From Devosia sp. (lineage in GTDB: Bacteria; Pseudomonadota; Alphaproteobacteria; Rhizobiales; Devosiaceae), in NCBI GenBank assembly GCA_028290245.1, contig JAQGKG010000078.1:1-8401 (forward strand): a DNA stretch of 8,401 bases, written 5' to 3'. The position numbers were made by a program, and so were the translations under genes. The notes under the pieces were generated by a model. The model saw only the letters and a list, made by a program, of their open reading frames with translations, had not been told where the DNA came from and ran no database searches. Shown piece by piece: positions 5,718-8,401 of this stretch (the stretch's first letter is position 1; every line of letters starts with the position of its first letter).

Positions 5718-7889
5718 CTACAGTGCGCCCACCGCGAAGAAGTGGGTTTCGCCCGAAGAGTCGTCCACGCCGTCATTGTCGGTGATGACAAAACCATTGC
5801 CTTCGGCATCGATCGCAAAGCTCTCGACCTTGTCGACCACATAGCCGTTGAAGCTCTTGAGGCCGGGGATCAGGTCCAGCGCCAGCGTCTTGGTGACGAC
5901 TGGAAGTTCACCATCCAGCGCCGCCGGAACGAGGTCGGCCAAGGCGACCTTGTAGATAGCCTTGAGGCCGGCCTTGTCGGCGATCTGGTTGTCGCGTTCG
6001 ACGATATAGGCGAAGTCGCCATGCACCGTGATTTCGCTCAAGCCGACCCAGCCACCTTCCGGCGCTGTATCGAGCGGGTAGCTGACCGCGCCCCATTCCT
6101 TGGACGAAGGCTTGTACGACAGCAGCTTCACGAAGCCCTTCTCGTCATCACCCCACTCGCGCTGCATCGCAATCCACAGCACCAGTTCGTCGCCCTCGCC
6201 CACTGCCGCCACGCCTTCGGCACCGAAGCGCTTCTGGCCTGCCAGCAACTCGACTGGAAAGCCGATCTCGTCTTCGATTTCGCCGTCAGCGTTGACGTGG
6301 ATCAGGGCGTGAGGCGTCAGCGAAGCGCTATCGCCTTCGTTAGCCAGCCAGTAGCCGCCATTGCCATCCAGCGTGATGCCTTCGAGATCGATCTTCTGGG
6401 CAGTGTCGCCATCACGCGTGATGATGGTCTTGCCCGTGATGCGGGCCGGAGCAGCGGTCGCATCGATCGTGTAGATAGCCGGGGCGGCGTAAAGCGCATT
6501 GTCCGACACGGCATAGAGCGTAGCAGGCTTGGTCGCATCGGCAACGATGCCGGAAATGGCGGCCCAGCCGATCGGATGACCGTCAGCATTGAGGTCCGAG
6601 ATGATGGTCGGGAAAGCGGCTGCGCCCTCGGCCAATTCATAAATCATGACATGGCTGCCAACGCCGCCGTCTTCGCGCGGGTCGGTTTCGTTGGCCGTGG
6701 CCAGCAGGTTACGCTCGGGGATGGCGATCAGGCCTTCCGGCGACAGGCCCGACGGCAGGGACTGGATGTATTCAGGCTCAGTGCCGGTGTCTTTCCACAC
6801 CGAGATCAGCGAAGCGCGTTCGAGCGCCACGAAAATGTACTGCGTGTCACCAAAGGTCGCGACTTCCAGACCTTCGGGCTCGACGCCCTTCTTGTTGCGG
6901 AAATCAGGGTAGTGGCCAAGCTGGGCGGCCATGACATCGAGCGCATTGCCCGAGTCGAAGTTCACCGAACCATCGCGATTAAAGATGGTGAAACCGCGCG
7001 AGCCGCCGTTCCAGTCGCCTTCGTTCGCAACGATCAGGCGGTCAGCATCAAGCCACTTGATGGCGTCAGGCTCGCGCGGAACCGGCTTCTTGTCGGCCGA
7101 AAAATCGATCTTGCCATCATTCTTGGTGTCGACGCCCGACACACCGGTTTCGCCGGCTTCAAAGCCGCCGATCACCGTTGCGGTCTTGGCATCGATAATG
7201 GCGACGTAGTTGTTCTCCTGCAGCGTGACGGCGATTTCGTCATTGTCGTTGAAGGCAACGAATTCGGCTTCGGCATCATCTGGCGCGATCGACTGCGCGG
7301 TCAGCTCGACGCGCTTGATGCCGGCTTCGGTTACAGCGCCGTCAGTTAGCGTCACGATGGTCAGGAAACCAGCGGGCGCCTGCGGAATGGCGCCGTCGCT
7401 GACGTCTTCGTCCCGCTGGTTCTCGATGGCGATGGCAAGGATGGTGTTGTCCTTGTTATGGGTGATCGAGTCAGGCTGGCCGCCCAGGTCGAACTCGCCG
7501 TCGATTGCCTTGGTGGCGATATCGACCACGACAAGCTTGCCCGACGGTGCGGTCAGCTCTTCGGTGGTGTTGACGGCCACATAGGCCTTGCCGCCGATGA
7601 CGGTCACCGAAGTTGGCTCGCCGGCCATGTCCATGAAGCCGCCCTGCTTGGGCGCCTTGGCGTCGGTGATGTCGATAAAGCCAATGCCACCAGCCGGGCT
7701 ATCGGAGTAAATCAGCGTCATGCCGTCATCGGTCGCCGTGATAATTTCCGACGAGGTCGCTTCGGCCTCAGGATTGTTCAGGGCAACCGGAAAGCTCGAA
7801 ACGCGGTTGAAATACTCAGCGGCATTAACCGAAACGGTCGTAGCCAGCAGGGCTGCGGTCAGCGCAGTCAGCAATTTTGGCGAGTTCAT
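5718..7889 (-). CDS. Exported phytase-like (esterase-like activity of phytase) beta-propeller protein
   Basis: The 723-residue product begins MNSPKLLTALTAALLATTVS with cleavage likely after VNA or NAA (residues 23-24), so it is exported to the periplasm or beyond. Residues about 25-430 look like a propeller of the choice-of-anchor-I type (GFIDITDAKAPKQGG, VDIATKAIDGEFDLGGQPDS, GVEPEGLEV, LSPEGLIAIPERNLLATANE). Residues about 443-715 match the phytase-like domain: AISGIVAD, TLYAVSDNALY, DLEGITLDGNGGYWLANEGDS, GAEGVAAV, and the acidic end VITDNDGVDD, which may bind calcium. Activity on phosphate esters is suggested by family and by the upstream Pho box, but I cannot assign a substrate. I chose ATG 7889 because it gives a proper signal peptide; the longer frame from 7955 would add 22 residues and read through the Pho box. 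Transcription ends at 5628-5662. Confidence 0.85.
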   Translation of the reverse strand: MNSPKLLTALTAALLATTVSVNAAEYFNRVSSFPVALNNPEAEATSSEIITATDDGMTLIYSDSPAGGIGFIDITDAKAPKQGGFMDMAGEPTSVTVIGGKAYVAVNTTEELTAPSGKLVVVDIATKAIDGEFDLGGQPDSITHNKDNTILAIAIENQRDEDVSDGAIPQAPAGFLTIVTLTDGAVTEAGIKRVELTAQSIAPDDAEAEFVAFNDNDEIAVTLQENNYVAIIDAKTATVIGGFEAGETGVSGVDTKNDGKIDFSADKKPVPREPDAIKWLDADRLIVANEGDWNGGSRGFTIFNRDGSVNFDSGNALDVMAAQLGHYPDFRNKKGVEPEGLEVATFGDTQYIFVALERASLISVWKDTGTEPEYIQSLPSGLSPEGLIAIPERNLLATANETDPREDGGVGSHVMIYELAEGAAAFPTIISDLNADGHPIGWAAISGIVADATKPATLYAVSDNALYAAPAIYTIDATAAPARITGKTIITRDGDTAQKIDLEGITLDGNGGYWLANEGDSASLTPHALIHVNADGEIEDEIGFPVELLAGQKRFGAEGVAAVGEGDELVLWIAMQREWGDDEKGFVKLLSYKPSSKEWGAVSYPLDTAPEGGWVGLSEITVHGDFAYIVERDNQIADKAGLKAIYKVALADLVPAALDGELPVVTKTLALDLIPGLKSFNGYVVDKVESFAIDAEGNGFVITDNDGVDDSSGETHFFAVGAL

Positions 7890-7944
7890 CTGGAGTGCCC
7901 CATTAAACGATGGGTCCCGCTTACGGCCAAGCCAAGACTCTCCG

Positions 7945-7973
7945 GTGACAGGCATGTGACGGATCGGTGACAG
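7945..7973 (-). promoter_or_regulatory. PhoB-type Pho box with three 11-bp-phased repeats
   Basis: On the minus strand the sequence is CTGTCAC (7973-7967), 4 nt, CCGTCAC (7962-7956), 4 nt, CTGTCAC (7951-7945). The PhoB consensus is direct CTGTCA(T/C) repeats spaced 11 bp apart, and all three copies here are phased at exactly 11 bp. They point toward the phytase-like gene, ending 55 bp before its ATG. This predicts induction by PhoB when phosphate is scarce. No convincing -10 box is visible downstream, as is common for activator-dependent promoters. Confidence 0.78.
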
Positions 7974-8040
7974 CCCACCGTCCTATACATCGCCCACCCG
8001 CGACCCTATATTGCCGATGAGAACAAAGTAAGATTCGTCA

Positions 8041-8401
8041 ATGCCCGCGCAGAGCGTCCCTGCCCCGGATGCCGCGATGGAAAGGCCCTTTATGCCCGGT
8101 GAAGCCCACCCACTCGACCGCCCCCAAGGCGCCGCCATTACCGGCCAGTTCAAGAAGAACACCCAGGCGCCTGATTACCTGCAGGGCCTCAATGAGGAAC
8201 AGCGCGACGCTGTACTAAGCATTGACGGGCCACTGCTGGTGCTGGCCGGCGCCGGCACCGGCAAAACGCGCGTGCTGACCACCCGCATTGCTCACATTAT
8301 CAATACAAACCGCGCCTGGCCCTCCCAAATCCTCTCCGTGACCTTTACCAATAAGGCCGCCCGCGAGATGAAGGAGCGCATCGAAAAGCTGGTCCCGCGC
8401 C
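8041..8401 (+). CDS. uvrD: UvrD/PcrA-type ATP-dependent DNA helicase, N-terminal part (cut by the right window edge)
   Basis: From ATG 8041 the frame is open to the window edge (120 complete codons). Residues 46-58 (YLQGLNEEQRDAV) are the Q-motif region of superfamily 1 helicases; LAGAGTGKTRVLTTRI (about 68-83) is the Walker A motif with Lys75; ILSVTFTNKAAREMKERI (97-114) is motif Ia. Such 3'-5' helicases act in nucleotide excision and mismatch repair and clear proteins from DNA. UvrD and PcrA cannot be told apart from this fragment, so the symbol is a family label. An in-frame TAA at 8029-8031 excludes an upstream start. About 45 residues precede the helicase core and look unstructured; ATG 8077 or 8092 could be the real start. 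The gene diverges from the phytase-like gene; its own promoter is unclear (TATATT at 8007-8012 with no good -35). Confidence 0.9.
   Translation, partial: MPAQSVPAPDAAMERPFMPGEAHPLDRPQGAAITGQFKKNTQAPDYLQGLNEEQRDAVLSIDGPLLVLAGAGTGKTRVLTTRIAHIINTNRAWPSQILSVTFTNKAAREMKERIEKLVPR

Noticed and set aside
5589..7349. A 586-residue plus-strand open frame opposite the phytase-like gene
   Set aside because: Long, but His/Arg/Val-rich with no recognisable fold and fully antisense to a protein with clear signal peptide and domains; it also starts inside the terminator region of that gene.
7890..7955. Longer start for the phytase-like protein at 7955
   Set aside because: The 22 extra residues hide the signal peptide and the reading would overlap the Pho box; the ATG at 7889 is the better start.
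8022..8036. SOS box upstream of the helicase (GAAC-N7-GATT)
   Set aside because: The alphaproteobacterial LexA site needs GAAC-N7-GAAC or GTTC-N7-GTTC; the second half fails at two bases.

Overview
The window looks like chromosomal DNA of a high-GC alphaproteobacterium, most likely Hyphomicrobiales (Rhizobiales); a Devosia-like genome is my best guess but is not proven. The evidence is a circularly permuted, two-piece tmRNA gene of the alphaproteobacterial kind, an alpha-type SspB adaptor, a GGAAC-N17-CGTT site of the EcfG general stress type, and a large AsmA-family protein.

Layout, left to right. Positions 1-354 (minus) hold the N-terminal part of a transglutaminase-like protein that runs off the left edge. 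About 478-800 (plus) is ssrA, with the acceptor (CCA) half before the tag-coding half; its tag reads ANDNNKAPVALAA. At 930-1412 (plus) is sspB, the adaptor expected to carry ssrA-tagged proteins to ClpXP, preceded by an EcfG-like promoter. At 1486-1737 (plus) is a small ribbon-helix-helix protein. A 94-bp palindromic element (1744-1837) fills the gap to a convergent 1217-residue AsmA-family protein (1851-5504, minus), which has its own sigma-70-like promoter. Next are a strong intrinsic terminator, two further hairpins, and a 723-residue exported phytase-like/beta-propeller protein (5718-7889, minus). Upstream of that gene lie three 11-bp-phased repeats matching a PhoB box. At 8041 (plus) a UvrD/PcrA-type helicase begins and runs off the right edge.

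Two functional themes stand out. The first is ribosome rescue and disposal: tmRNA tags stalled proteins and SspB delivers them to ClpXP, and the two genes are neighbours here, with the adaptor possibly tied to the general stress response. The second is phosphate starvation: the secreted phytase-like protein sits under what looks like a three-repeat Pho box. I see no phage, transposase, CRISPR or other defence system. The most rewarding signals are regulatory (Pho box, EcfG site, tmRNA precursor pairing), not an unknown gene cluster.
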